64,000 nt of DNA from Petrosia ficiformis (lineage: Eukaryota > Porifera > Demospongiae > Haplosclerida > Petrosiidae). Of this stretch, positions 23,201-34,833 are shown in pieces. The notes below the pieces were generated by a model. The model did no database searches. It saw only the letters and a list, made by a program, of their open reading frames with translations, and was not told the DNA's origin. The stretch lies in assembly GCA_947044365.1 (NCBI GenBank), contig OX345636.1, forward strand, positions 18,330,548-18,394,547. The letters are read 5' to 3'. Within the stretch, counting starts at the first letter, position 1. Each line of letters opens with the position of its first letter. The translations under genes were made by a program, and so were the position numbers.

Positions 23201-24854
23201 TATAATTATATGCTATTTGTAATATAGTATTGTCTTCATGCACTAAACTGTAAAATGAACTTTTGTTACCTTTACAATATAGGGGTCATCACACAGTCTG
23301 TTCTCACTCAAAAGTTCCTTGACTATGATTCAGAGATGATAATTGAATTTCTCTGCTACATGAAGCTTTCTATGGAGATTACTTCTGATATGTTAGCATA
23401 CTCAAATTTAAGAAAAAAGCATTCAGAAAATTCAAATAAAGAAGAGAAGTTTTTGTTTACTCCTGCCCTGATACGTAATGCACAAAGACCTCCTAAAGTT
23501 TGTAAAATCAATGGAACAGTCCAGTTTGGTTGGTGTCTTCAGTGTTCTAATCCTCATCAGTTCTTTCTTCCTCGTTTTTTTCATGTCCTTCTCCTTCACC
23601 TTGCTTACAATTATGCCCTCGATCGAACGACAATAGATAATCCACTTAATCAACCATGTACCATATGGACAAATGGAATCCTCTGGTCTGATGAGGATAG
23701 TGTTCAAACACTAGTAGAGATAATTGATAATAGTCGATGTGTTCTATTACTCATGTCTTCTCTACATGGATTGGAACACAACATGGTAAAGCTTCGCAAG
23801 AAGGTTATCAATGATATTTTGTCACATAAAGAAGATATATGTCCAAGATTAGAGTTACAAGAGTTTATTATTGATCATGATCCCACTCGGTTAGAATATC
23901 CTATTGATAGCTTATCTAGTTTAACACTCTATGATATTGAACACATAGCATCATGTGTTGTACGTAAGAAACCAGCCGTAGTATCGTGCAATAATGAAGG
24001 GAGAATCAGAATTAAGATAAAAGATCTGTTACCATTTGAACATATCAATCCAGATACATTATCAGTGTTTGCAGGTCGTTCTCTTGAGGTAAGTGAATTG
24101 ATTAAATAAAATAATTAATGATGCATTCATATATTTTGTATAGACTTTAACAGATACAAGAGCAGAGGAAGGTCAGTGACAATAAATTATTAGTTATAAT
24201 ATCATGTGATCATAACTAATACAGTTATTAGTTATCAATTCATCGCCATTATAAATCATCATGTCACTTTATATTCACATTCACCACAGCTTCAAAAGAT
24301 GCTCATGACTTTATTTTCAACCCCCACCATGTGAATTATTAATTCTTTCTAAATTGTTATTATTGGCACATGTCTGTCTAATGAATATTGGAGTGTATGC
24401 TTTACAATGTCCTTAGCTTTCATAGTAACAATAGTCTATATAGTAAAAGTGTATAATTGTAAATTATATTCATAATTATGCAGACCCAATTAACCAAACT
24501 CCAAATCTTCACTTGAAGTAATGACACAAAATATTACAAAAAAACGTCTTTCACAATGTAGAACCCTCAAAGATTCATCTTGATATATCAGATTTAGAGG
24601 ATGTCGAGGAATCTTTAAAGGAGATTATAGATTGGATGGGTCTTGGTCTAAGACTAGGTCTGTTGTACCCAACACTTAAAAAAATTGAGTCAGATCAGAT
24701 GAATAGTGTTGACAAATGTAAGAGAGAGATGTTAGCAGCATGGTTACAAGGAGAAGATAATTCTAAAGACAGAACCTGGTCTACTATAGTGGATGCTGTA
24801 CGTCAAATGAATCATCATTCATTAGCTGATGATATAAGTCAACGTTTGAAATGA
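20247..24854 (+). CDS. Ankyrin-Roc-COR-Death domain protein (gene 1)
   Basis: Four exons: 20247-23106, 23283-24088, 24144-24171 and 24562-24854. All have GT-AG introns and matching phases, giving 1328 codons. The start is the ATG of MSESTVKAQQ; an earlier GTG-led stretch is not used. Residues 41-616 hold 17 ankyrin repeats, most of them 34-mers of the type GSTPLH.A..NGHL.VV.YL followed by ITQHKCDTMCK. Residues about 635-830 are a Roc-type GTPase: P-loop GNPGAGKST at 657-665, switch DLAGQ at 713-717, and SHVD at 779-782 where N/TKxD is usual. A COR-like region follows to about 1222. The last exon is a Death domain (LKEIIDWMGLGLRLGLLYPT...DDISQRLK). This is the DAPK1 order without kinase and calmodulin segments. 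The role is inferred to be cytoplasmic death or immune signalling with the ankyrin array as binding surface; partners are unknown. Confidence 0.88.
20472..21998 (+). repeat. Ankyrin repeat array, gene 1 (102-bp units)
   Basis: Repeats 2-15 are exact 102-bp/34-residue units, and repeat 16 is one residue shorter (TECKCDPRCEMH). Repeats 1 and 17 at the edges are diverged, as expected for capping repeats. Neighbouring units are almost identical in DNA, including silent sites, which indicates recent expansion or gene conversion. Confidence 0.95.
22066..22788 (+). other. Roc GTPase segment absent from gene 2
   Basis: This 723-bp (241-codon) stretch, residues about 607-847 of gene 1, contains the whole Roc GTPase. 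Gene 2 joins the flanking bases directly (ctaatctcaa + acatgag) with a 2-bp AA overlap at the junction. The difference is in frame and lies inside one exon, so it is a genomic deletion or insertion, not exon skipping. Confidence 0.92.
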
Positions 24855-24981
24855 GTAAGTGATTTTCTGTGTGCTTTTGTTATAATTTATAATTCAGTAT
24901 AGAGAGATGTTCTAGAGATTTTATTTACTGTTTAAAGTTTGGCTTTGCGGCTTCTGAGCTTTTAGTCTGAAATTTATTTTC

Positions 24982-24987
24982 AATAAA
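24982..24987 (+). terminator. Poly(A) signal of ankyrin gene 1
   Basis: AATAAA lies 128 bp after the stop codon. The equivalent in gene 2 is at 49030, 111 bp after its stop. Confidence 0.55.
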
Positions 24988-24989
24988 AA

Positions 24990-27150
24990 ATTGCGTAATT
25001 TTATAGGAATACTGTAAAAATCACAATAAATATGGAAATAATGTTTAACACTAAAATTAAAAGTTATAAGAAAATTGGACATTATTAATTACTTAACTAG
25101 TATTGTAGCAAGCAGCAATTTGTCACATTTAGTTCATGATGATGCAATATTGCTGTTATTGTGCAGTATAGGATGTGAATATTGTTGTCTTATCTTCACA
25201 AATCATGAATACTGTTATCCTATCAGCACTAAACATGAATATTGTTGTACATTCAGCACAAGTTGCAACACACATGATTAAATTAATATTACATAAGATG
25301 TACCACACCCAACTGAACTACATCAGTTGAATGACCTCTGAACTCTTCACAGTGAATATCAGTAACTGTTAGAAACTTGATAATGCCAATAATAATGTGT
25401 GATTATAGAACCTGATAATATATGCAACCTAATTTTCGAAAAAGGGACACTGCCCAACGCAATATTTTTGACACCTTCAGTAGTATTGTCCCCAGACTGC
25501 CATGCCCCATGGCGTGGCATTCCGGGGACAAGACTGTACCTTCAATCACTTGCTATTCTGCCATTTTGTATAGGAAGTCAATGAAATTTGGTATCCATGA
25601 ATAGCTATTATTTGTCTTCTTAGATAACTGACTTCTTGACGTTCATGTACAATAATAAGTGATTGAAAAGTTGAAAATTAGGTCATATATCAAAAGTATC
25701 AGTGGTCGCTCCACCATTTTTAGAGTGGTCCAGCAGGCTGTAAGGATAAGAAAGGATGTGCACATAGTGAGCGAAAAATATTAATTGTCACGTCCACATT
25801 TGGATAGCCATGCCAATTCTGATCTGTAGCTATCTATAGGCAGTAGTATATATATATATATAATTTTATATATATAGTCCCTTTAGCAATTAGCCAAGGT
25901 CTAAATTAATGTTATAGCTATAACATTTAACCTAAATTAATCAGCAATTGCTGGACCTGTGGAGCCACCTCTGAACTGTATTATATAACAGGTACAACAT
26001 AACATCATGATAATAATAATAATTAGGATTACGATTTTCATAATTAATTTTATTATCAAGGTTGTTATTCTATTCTATACTAGATATATTACTGCTAACA
26101 GACATGGATAGAGATTATTTATTTTACATTTTTATGCTATTAATTTCATAACACACATTTTGTATTTGTTAATAAAATTATACATTGATCCTCTACTTTT
26201 TACCATCATAATTAATTATACAATGCTTAGTTGTTTATGATATCTAGTAGATTTGTTTATGTAAACATAATAAACAATGTTCAAATGTAATAATTATTAT
26301 TTTTAACTTTTAAAAGTGACTTCTTTTAGCTTCAGTTACTATTATTATTATGAAAGCTAAATGTTTCTGATATATAATTATGTTCGTGTTCTCACCAATT
26401 AATCTATAGCTAATGATAGATTTTCAATCTAAAAGACATTCCAGGAAGTTACTTAATAAAGTAAAAATTGTTGACTATAAATTTTAAGATATTGAAACTG
26501 AATTTAATTTTGATAGGAACACAATCCAGGAAGATCTAAATTTATTATTTCTGCAGTACTGAATACTGAGGCCAAGTCAGAAATAAAAATGGATTTTCAT
26601 AACCTTCGCGTGATGATTATAATTACACTAAAAAGCTTTGACTTAACTTCCAGATGAACATGTATAAAACTTTCATATCATTATTATTTCTCCAACTCCT
26701 ACCATGAAGTTGCTTAGTACAAAGGGAGTTTACTGCTTGGGAGAAGACAATTATACATAATTGTCACATCAACACTCATTTGGATAAACATCACTATATC
26801 AGCAAGTGCAGCAAAGTTTGTAGATTCAGAAAGACATAGTGCATCAAAAAATTTATTTTGTTGCCACTTGTGTGCATGTGCTTTTTCTTACGATGATAAT
26901 AATATAAACAAAAGTTCAATTCATAATACAAATCATAATTATTATTTTATTAATTACAGTCACATGTTGTCCTTTTACTCATCCTGCAGAAAAGAAAATG
27001 ACAAAAACATCAATGAAATATGACATTTGTAAAGTAGTGATGGAAAAGAATATTCCTTTGTATCAGATACTTGTACAATATTTGTACTAGTGATACAGTA
27101 TTACAAGTACTAGTCTTGTTCATGTACAAGCACTTCGTAGGACTAAATCA
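24990..27150. other. Downstream intergenic region of ankyrin gene 1
   Basis: AT-rich with no supported gene, and co-linear with 49040-51255. It contains an imperfect hairpin ttgtccccagactgccatgcc ... ggcattccggggacaa (about 25489-25532), a short (ta)n run near 25850 and scattered AATAAA. The last 100 bp (27030-27130) match 51150-51250, just upstream of the signal-peptide ORF there, but are truncated. Confidence 0.6.
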
Positions 27151-27179
27151 AATGCAGTGGGCACCAACCACACCCACAA

Positions 27180-27423
27180 TTTCAGGTTTTACATCAAGGT
27201 AAATGACTCAGCTACCATCCAGATTGTGTGGGTGGCAACCCCTTCGAACCCACATTACCCCCCTTTACAGTTTGACCAATGCTTGATATTTAGGGCAAAG
27301 AGCAGCCAAAAAACCATCGACTATTTTCATGGGCTTATCCCTGACGCCAATTACAAACATTTAGAATGCTTTGTAATGCTAGGAACCCACTCCGAACCGC
27401 ATGTTCTTCACAAGCACTTGTAA
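27180..27423 (+). other. Conserved ORF fragment of unknown family, open copy
   Basis: An open frame without an ATG reads NFRFYIKVNDSATIQIVWVA ... SSQKTIDYFHGLIPDANYKH ... THSEPHVLHKHL and stops. The copy at 4425-4665 keeps the frame except for one stop, so the reading was once coding. The tail YKHLECFVMLGTHSE recurs at 12.7 and 61.7 kb. Probably a fragment of a dispersed element. It marks the start of unit 2. Confidence 0.35.
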
Positions 27424-27564
27424 TAAAAAGCACTCAGGCATAATCAGAACCATTTCAGGTTTTGTAGACATGATGACAGATTAGCTACCACTTATAAGTG
27501 TACGTAGAATTATTTTGCACCACAAATGTGGTATGACAAATTGAGTCACTATAATACTCTTGAA

Positions 27565-30066
27565 CTAAGAATTTGAGATTAGGGAACTCACTGGTATAGG
27601 AATCAGTCCATCATTAATCTCTTCGATCTTGTCATGAGGGTGAGAACCATCAACAGTGCAACCTACAGATTGACATGTCCCAAGAATTTCCTTCACAGTA
27701 CCTAAAATGAATAGTGTTAGTTTGATATTATCATGACAGTAGTTTTAGCTATTAGAAGATAGATTAACAGATGTGATATGTCTACTACTAAAACAGCCTT
27801 TAAAATAAAAATGACCTTCAATACATGTAAAACTGTTGAGCCATTGTGTACAAGAAGCAAATGATGTTTGGTATACAGGAAGTATAATGCTTAGATGTTT
27901 TAGTAATCAAAATCATTTTGTTGCTGTACAAAATACCATGCTTTTCAGATTGCTTGATTAGTCTCGTCCCAATCCCAGACTAGAATGACCAATTGAATCT
28001 ACTAATTCACGTGATACTCAAATTTCACAATTCCTCTGGTTGTAATTGCATAGGGTTGCTTGAAAAGCACGGTAGCTGCAGTCAGTGTTTAAGTTGGGGA
28101 GGTGTGGCTAATTAATTATTGAAACACACCCACATAAATAATTAGCTAGCTAATTAAATTGCAACTTCTCAGCTTTTCACTGAAATTTTTTAAATCAATC
28201 AACTGTGCCACACAACATTCAATACCAGTTAGCCAAATGATTAGTGAAATCATTTTTGTTGAATATTTTCTTAGTAGATATATACTCGGGCTAACAGGAA
28301 GGAAATACAGTTTCAGTGAGTAATCTACTTGTGATAAATAGTGCTACAAATTTCTTGATCAACATCGTTCAATCAGTGTTGTAAAACGGTATTTCTCAGC
28401 ATAAAAATTAATGGATGGAGGAACAAGATTAAAGGGCAAGTACATGTAGCACCTTGTATAGTTACTACCCTTTGGTGTAAACACTGAATATACCTCACTG
28501 AAATATGTACACTAAAACATGATATACAAACTCTGTCCATTGTGTACATGTGCTATGAATTATGTACATACATTCAGGTTTATATTTGTCTTTCAAATAC
28601 TAACCAGAGAGTTTTCTTGCCATGGAACGAGGTCTCATTACGTGAGCAATTTCAATTATTTGATCCATTGTTAAATTACCACTGTGCTTAACTGATTAAA
28701 GGAAATACAAATACTAAAATAAAATCTCAATCTGTTAATATTCATTACAGAATATCATAACACTAACTACAAGTACTGTTCATACAGAACCAGTTAAAAT
28801 GTTTTGACAAGCAGATATTAAATCATTGGTAATTAGTTATAATACATGCACAACACATACTGAAGTGCAGCATACCAAAATATGTGGTTAATTATACCTT
28901 CACACTAAGCTTTTTGATTTTGTACATTGATGCTCACAATTTATTTTCGTATTTTTTAATGAGCTTGTTTAGCTGTTTCAGGCCTACTAAACATTCATGG
29001 GTGTGACCAATTGTGAAAACATTTGTTTTGTTATACGAAATTGGTACTACATGTGTAAGTTGCTTAATGACATTTCACTTCCTGCAAAACAGTTAGTAAT
29101 TAAAGATAAGTGTTGGATGAAAACATTTCTATAAATTCAGTCACAAAACACAATAGATGTATGAATACATGTATAGTAAATTCACTTACTGTTTTTCTGT
29201 TTCTTTCTGTCTCTTGGAGGTTCTTTCAGACCTTTAATAATAAGAGCAGCAGCACTAGGAACTACATCCACCTTTGATTGTCTGTTCTGAATGGTCAGTT
29301 TGACAGTGATTCTGAGTCCTTTCCATTCTCCAGTAGCTTTAGCAATATCATCACCAACTTTCTTTGGTGACTGAGGATATGAAATAAGTAATCTGTAACA
29401 CACCCTCAGATTGTACAAGTACATGTACATGTACACACAAACACTCGAGCATTGAAGTGAGAGTGTTAGTAGTAAAGGGAACATTTAGCTTCGAATCAGT
29501 GTTTTTTATAAGCTTATATGGTGCACCATTAGCCTAAAGAGGTTCTTATTTGGCACTGCACAGTTCTCTCTTTGCGCCAGTGGCGCAGTTAGTTATAATT
29601 ACATTGTCACTAACAGCATTAACTCTTTGTTAATTGTCTCAAGATGTATTCCCAATGGTGCATACACTAACCATTTTTGAGCCAATTTGGCCCATGCTTC
29701 AAAACTTATCAAAAACTCTGCTTTGAATGCATACCTAAGAAATAAAGGTTCAAACCTTTGGACTTTTGTCACAGCCTGAAAACAAAACTGCTTTCATTAT
29801 AAAGTTTAGTTTAGTAAACAATAGCCAAATTATGTTGGAAGAGGGCAACTTTTACCCCTCATACATGTAGGAGATATGCATTAATTCCTGTTGTACCAAT
29901 GATGAGAACATGTAGTATAACTAATCAACAGAATTACAAACATTTCATAATGTACAGATATAATAACATTGGAAATGAATAAAATGGCTTACCAATCCAA
30001 GTGGTCCAATTTTGGGGGCAAGTGATGATGTGGCACCAACTTCACCTCCAACTACTCTCAGGAATA
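27565..30066 (-). CDS. RPL12: 60S ribosomal protein L12 (intact-looking copy, first exon not located)
   Basis: Four minus-strand exons with matching phases: 30066-29993 ([20 protein letters not shown]), 29370-29190 ([18 protein letters not shown] ... [10 protein letters not shown]), 28691-28605 ([19 protein letters not shown]...), and 27701 down to either a donor-like CCA|GTGAGT at 27592 or a read-through stop at 27565. Residue for residue this follows animal RPL12, a protein of the large-subunit stalk base that binds 28S rRNA. No disabling change is seen, unlike in the other three copies, so this is the likely functional gene. The short first exon (normally MPPKFDPNE...) should lie between 30067 and about 31020 but was not recognised. 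The exact C-terminus is uncertain. Confidence 0.85.
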
Positions 30067-31020
30067 CTAAATATAATAATAAATATACAAATGGCATCAT
30101 TCTGGTGAGCCAGGATGAAGATTCACACAATGAAATTCAATTATATATCCAGTGAGTAAAATATATTTATTGACTATGGGTCTAATTGATAATATTAAGC
30201 TCCCCAGTCCACATATAAACAATTGGAATAAATTGATAGTTTGCATGATTCAAAAAACTTGTCATAATCAATGGTTTGTTGAAACTTTGTTCTAAACATT
30301 AAAGCTATGATACATTACATTGGATAAGAACAAACTGACAAGCTATTGACAGTATGCTATCCATCATTCAAATACACAATGTAGATAGAAGTAATGAATT
30401 ATGGCAAATATTTGAATGAATTACTACATGAAATGAACCCACAATGAAACAGACAGTCCTTGGAAATAAAAGTGAGTTCATTTTACCATAACAAATTTTG
30501 TTCAGACTTCGACCCTAACTACATAATACCACATGATTCAGCTAATTTAGTCCCTAGACCCTTACATCTTATCATAATTCCATAGTACTCTCTAATTGAT
30601 GGATGGATAACATCCTGTTGCTAATGGCTTCTGAAAAGGGCACCTAAAATGGATGTAACGAATTGAACAGTCTTGTGAAGTAAACTGCCAAAATGTAATA
30701 TCTAAATGCAAACCTACTCATTTGAATTTATGTGCTGTTCAGTTAACCTCATGCTATACATAATGGGTGGGGAAGTGTCTCAATTGTCAACTCTTCCTAG
30801 TATTAAAGTAACAGAGTGTGGATGAGTCTTTAGGACTCGACCAGAAGATGAAGCACGTTGCACTCTGAAACCAAATATGACTTTACACTTACTGGTTATA
30901 ACCAATACAGGATAGATTGCAAATTTTTGTTCATACCTGATTATGAAGACAGATAAAATTCTCTCTCCTTAGTAAAACAAAGTCTTTTCAGTTTTCAAAA
31001 ACCTGCTGTTGACCTGCCAA
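30067..31020. other. RPL12 5' intron/leader region, unit 2
   Basis: Conserved with units 1 and 3. A minus-strand donor aatcag|gtatga at 30937 follows a leader with no ATG and may end a 5' untranslated exon. No RPL12 start codon was located. Confidence 0.4.
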
Positions 31021-31030
31021 AAAAAAAAGG

Positions 31031-31043
31031 TTGCGCATGCGTA
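31031..31043. promoter_or_regulatory. NRF-1-like motif in a putative divergent promoter
   Basis: TTGCGCATGCGTA is conserved in all three units, with an upstream A-run and downstream gatgacggtca (CRE-like). It lies between the RPL12 body (minus) and the two-exon gene start at 31121 (plus). Confidence 0.5.
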
Positions 31044-31120
31044 CAACCCCACCCAACTGCATGGAAAATAGATCATGCAACTGCTATAACTGCAGTGGGT
31101 TATAATAGTCTGTATCGTAG

Positions 31121-31390
31121 ATGACGGTCAGTGTTGTGTTGCTATGCAAGACTGGTACGTACAAAGCTGTTATACTTCAGAAAAGGTTAAATGCACTATT
31201 GAGAAAACTATAATAATGTTTTTTCCTTTTTTTTTTAAATGCAGGATTCAAAGTTTATCTTCTTACTGATTAACTTTTCTTCCTGATGCTGCTATAGGTC
31301 CGAGCATATGGAACTATGTTACTGAACCCTTGTTACATCTAAGTGACAGTCAAGGAATGGATAAAGATAATAAGGAGATTCTAGATGATG
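31121..31390 (+). CDS. Putative gene start, two spliced exons, unknown product
   Basis: Exon 1 (31121-31154) begins ATG and reads MTVSVVLLCKT, ending in phase 1 at a GTACGT donor. Exon 2 (31298-31390) follows a branch-point-like ctgattaac, a pyrimidine tract and ctatag, and continues in phase as GPSIWNYVTEPLLHLSDSQG then MDKDNKEILDD to a GTATGT donor. An alternative acceptor at 31244 would give an early stop. In unit 1 the acceptor is mutated. In unit 3 one base is missing and the frame is lost, so unit 2 alone is intact, as for RPL12. Downstream exons were not traced and no family is recognised. Confidence 0.45.
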
Positions 31391-31805
31391 GTATGTTTCA
31401 GAAATTGAAGAATCAAGGCTTGAGTAAATTCAGTAAAATTGCTTTAAGGTGGTATTAGGGAGTGGGCAGCTGTGGTTTCAAAATAAAATGTGATATTAAT
31501 TTATGTAATACCAACCTTCATATCTTCTGATGAGTTCTTTTATAAAAATATAGCATTTGAACATTGGAATATTTGACTATTCATTGGAGCCTTAAAATGT
31601 TTATGTAGATATTACCACTGTTATCTGTGTTGAGTTGTATCTACATTGCAACTCTTGCCAACATAAACTAAATGTAATGTGCTAATACAGATTATGTCCA
31701 ACTTAGGGATGGATACATGTAAGTAGTATATAGATCAAAAAGGTCACACTACAAACCAGCAGTGGAAATGTATTCAACACAGACAATAGTTATAATATGA
31801 TTACA

Positions 31806-32040
31806 ATTAATTACAATATGCCATCCTTATTGGATGTAGGGCTGGATTAAAACTATGCATTATACTAGTGTAGTATACCACATTAATTACAATGTAGTAT
31901 ATTACTCATTGTATGTAGGGCTGGATTACAGCTATACATTACACTTGTATATAGTATACCACATTAATTACAATGTAGTATATTACCATCCTTATCATTG
32001 TATTTAGGGATGGATTACAACTATACATTACAACTATTGT
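31806..32040. repeat. ~90-bp minisatellite, unit 2
   Basis: Same unit as at 10088-10490 but contracted to about two and a half copies. Confidence 0.85.
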
Positions 32041-32194
32041 TTATACATGTTGACCACATTGCTATGGTATGTTTTTGATGGGTTGTTTCATTTGTCTACA
32101 AGTCTATGTATCCATTCCTATGTTTGTTCTATTTGCCACCTAATCTGTATTAGTAGAGTTTTCATGGCCTGCAGGGCTCTTCCTGTGATTACTT

Positions 32195-32455
32195 TCAATG
32201 CATGTTTAAATATACATTATATATTCTTGTGTCACGTATGCGTATACAAACTTTCGCATCTAAATTCTCCCTGTAAAGCTTTGCCGCCATGCCCACATAA
32301 GTCTTTGCGCTTTGCGCACTTGTGCAATCTATATGTGTGGTTAATAATGTGGGTGTGTTCCAGTAAAGTTGAGGCTGTGTTGTTGGCTGCTTCTGTCTCA
32401 TTTCTCAGTCCAGTAATGCTAAATCCGAAAAGAAACAGCAAGAGGTATAAGACTA
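32195..32455 (-). pseudogene. Signal-peptide-like exon, unit 2 copy
   Basis: Minus frame LLFLFGFSITGLRNETEAAN followed by the Cys/His segment HKCAKRKDLCGHGGK. It is very close to the unit 1 and 3 copies. An acceptor-like tttataacag precedes it by about 25 bases. No ATG is in frame in this piece. Confidence 0.4.
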
Positions 32456-32799
32456 GTTCCTGTTATAAAGCAATAATCCAGTTTTGGAGGCTTTTTAAAA
32501 CCAATCATGGTGAAAACAACATTGATAAAAAATTATTAGAAGCATGTGCGAAGCTTTTCTTAACAAAACTATAATAACTATAACTAAAAGTGGTCATTAA
32601 TGTCGAACTAAAACAACACTACTATATATATTTATTTATTTGTTTATATATATATATATATACTCTTCTATTCAGACCCTAATGAGACAGCTGTATGATG
32701 TCACGATTTTTATTGTAATGTACACAAAATGCATAATGCTTAACTATTATTGTCCATATCAAGGTCAAATTTCAACTATAATTCTTCTATTCTTTCTGT

Positions 32800-33570
32800 T
32801 CCATGCACTTAAATTTCTTTGAAGTCATTTTTAGATGGTGGTTCAGGTAATTCCATTGCAATTTTCATCAAGTTTGATAAGCTAATTTCACCTATGCGAT
32901 TTCATAGCCGACTCTTGATTAATTTCATTTCTGAGAAAGGTCTTTCAAATGGATGCTGTACCAACAAGAATAGACAAGCAGATAGTAGCTAACCTGTGCA
33001 GATTAGGTGGATAACAATGCTATCAATGTTTCATTGGTGGCTAACTCTTTTATCTGTGACTTTAGATTGTCCTTCGGCCATTTATTAATCAGTTGACAAT
33101 ATGTTTTCCAATCTGTACGAACATCTTGGCTTCTTTGATGAACTCAACGCCTTGTACTGTTTCTGCAAGGAGGTCTTTTGCATAGTGATCAATCAGAGTT
33201 TCAATTGAATCCTCCCCATATGAAAGCAATTCAGGTGGGGTAAGGTTTGGTATTATCTTAGGATCAAAGATCCTGAAGAAAGTTATGACATATTTTGAAG
33301 TGGAAAACCGGCTTGAAATATTGTCCTTCACCAGACCAACGAAAGGCTTGCCTTCTTTATCTTAAAAAGAAAATATGTCCACCTCAGTGATATTTTTTTA
33401 TCATTAACTACGTATCTCCAAATCTTCACTTGCATCTAACAGCTGTAATACCCAATTTACTGCTGGTAGCACAGCATCTTCAAGGGAATGAAGAGTTGCA
33501 TCCACAATACTAGAAATGTAAGAGAGAGCCAGGTCCTCTCTCTGGAGGGCTTTATTAATTAAGGACTAAG
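32800..33570 (-). pseudogene. hAT/ZNF862-like transposase-derived segment, unit 2
   Basis: Minus-strand pieces, in N-to-C order: LQREDLALSYISSIVDATLH (~33490-33550), the 80-codon frame 33331-33089 (FDPKIIPNLTPPELLSYGED ... LLAETVQGVEFIKEAK), and QHPFERPFSEMKLIKSRL followed by a stop and IGEISLSNLMKIA (~32840-32960). This is the hAT C-terminal dimerisation signature. The in-frame stop after KSRL is shared with unit 1. Unit 3 has an Arg codon there. Confidence 0.65.
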
Positions 33571-33579
33571 AAACACATA

Positions 33580-33598
33580 CACACACACACACACACAC
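33580..33598. repeat. (AC)n microsatellite, unit 2
   Basis: A pure ac run at the place where units 1 and 3 have only acacac. Confidence 0.85.
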
Positions 33599-33905
33599 CT
33601 TCACTATACTCAAATTCATCTAGCAGATCTTTATCCAGAAACAAGAACAATGTCCTTCCAGCTGGTTTTGGACCCTTTAAAAATAACGATGGGCTGCAAC
33701 TGTATGCACTTACCAACTGTGTATCCATCAGTGGGTAGAGCACACCAGATGAATAGGAATGTTAAGGTGATAACTGTAAAAGAAAACAAGACTTGGGTTG
33801 TCAGTAGAAAGAACTGATCCAGCAAATTTATTGCTCCAATGTGCTTGTTGAACTATAGCAATGTAAACAATAGCTCAACCACACTAGTTGTAACCAAGTG
33901 TCTTG

Positions 33906-33970
33906 CTGATATTATTAACCCGAGCGCGTAGGCGGAGGGTTATAGTAGTTGGTTTGTGTGTGTGTGTGTG

Positions 33971-34013
<43 letters not shown>

Positions 34014-34505
34014 GTGTTACCATGTAATCTTTGCAAATAGCTGATGATACTAATTTGTTGACACATGGTTGAAGACGCTATATATTCATAATGCCGACAT
34101 TTAAAGGATTTGTTCTGAACTCATCTTGTTGCAGAGAAACAGCCGTGTAAACTCTTGTCAATCTGTCGCCACCTTGAAATTTGCCGATGTCAGCAGAAAA
34201 CACTGAACCACTAACTTTTGTCCCTTTGAAGCTTTGTTTCTTGAGCTTTGTCTATTGTCCTAACGAGTGTTTATACAGATCTGATGGCCATGCTATCCCC
34301 ATAATTTGCATATTCATGTGCTACTGACTTCTTAAAAGAAGTCAGTATACATGAATATGCAAATTATAGTGTTGATATGAATGGTGTGTTCCTGGCTGTT
34401 GCACTGTTACTTAGGCAAAGTTGTTCTAAAGCCATGCTGTTTAGCAGTAGCTAGCGAGGGTTCTGCACTTTAGCGCATTCATTGTGAGATTTATTTTAAC
34501 TAAAA
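33906..34505. mobile_element. ~600-bp insertion with GTCT microsatellite and octamer palindrome
   Basis: Absent from unit 1 (13950-13980 reads straight across) and present in unit 3 at 62930-63545. It opens with ttaacccgagcgcgtaggcggagggttata, a motif whose inverse-type relatives (cttccgcctacgct) end the insertions at 16181 and 55568. It contains (gt)n(gtct)n at 33954-34017. No ORF of note. Confidence 0.6.
34301..34367. repeat. Palindrome carrying two octamer (ATGCAAAT) motifs
   Basis: Arms ataatttgcatattcatg and its exact complement enclose a second inverted pair, actgacttctt/aagaagtcagt. Each outer arm contains the POU octamer ATTTGCAT/ATGCAAAT. It is repeated at 63333-63399. Confidence 0.8.
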
Positions 34506-34755
34506 GCCATTATTCATCAATTATAACTTCAGTAATTTTTACATGTAGTTATTGCAGTTGACTAGTAATCAAGTTTTGATTTTTTTATTATTATATATCT
34601 TTATACTAGTGTATGTGAACCTAGTACATGTTAACATATACATGTATAATTATGTATACACTATTTTACATGTGAAATAATTATGATGAATTAGTACATC
34701 TAACATAACAATCTATTACTAATTTACTATTATGTAATTCTATTTCTTTATCCAG

Positions 34756-34833
34756 ACACATTCCTGTAATTACTATCCTCAAACCTAGTACCAGACGTCT
34801 ATGTCAAATGTATTAGAGTCCTTCCAGAATATG
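34756..34833 (+). pseudogene. Frameshifted copy of the candidate exon at 14216
   Basis: Acceptor and donor are conserved, but a 7-bp insertion (tcaaatg) closes all three frames. It is shared with unit 3. Confidence 0.45.

Noticed and set aside
30508..30525. FDPNYI on the plus strand as the missing RPL12 N-terminus (FDPNEI)
   Set aside because: Wrong strand for this gene, no preceding ATG, and no splice structure; taken as coincidence.
33884..34066. Minus-strand ORF with TDRQ repeats
   Set aside because: Read-through of the (gtct)n microsatellite; same at 62904-63098.
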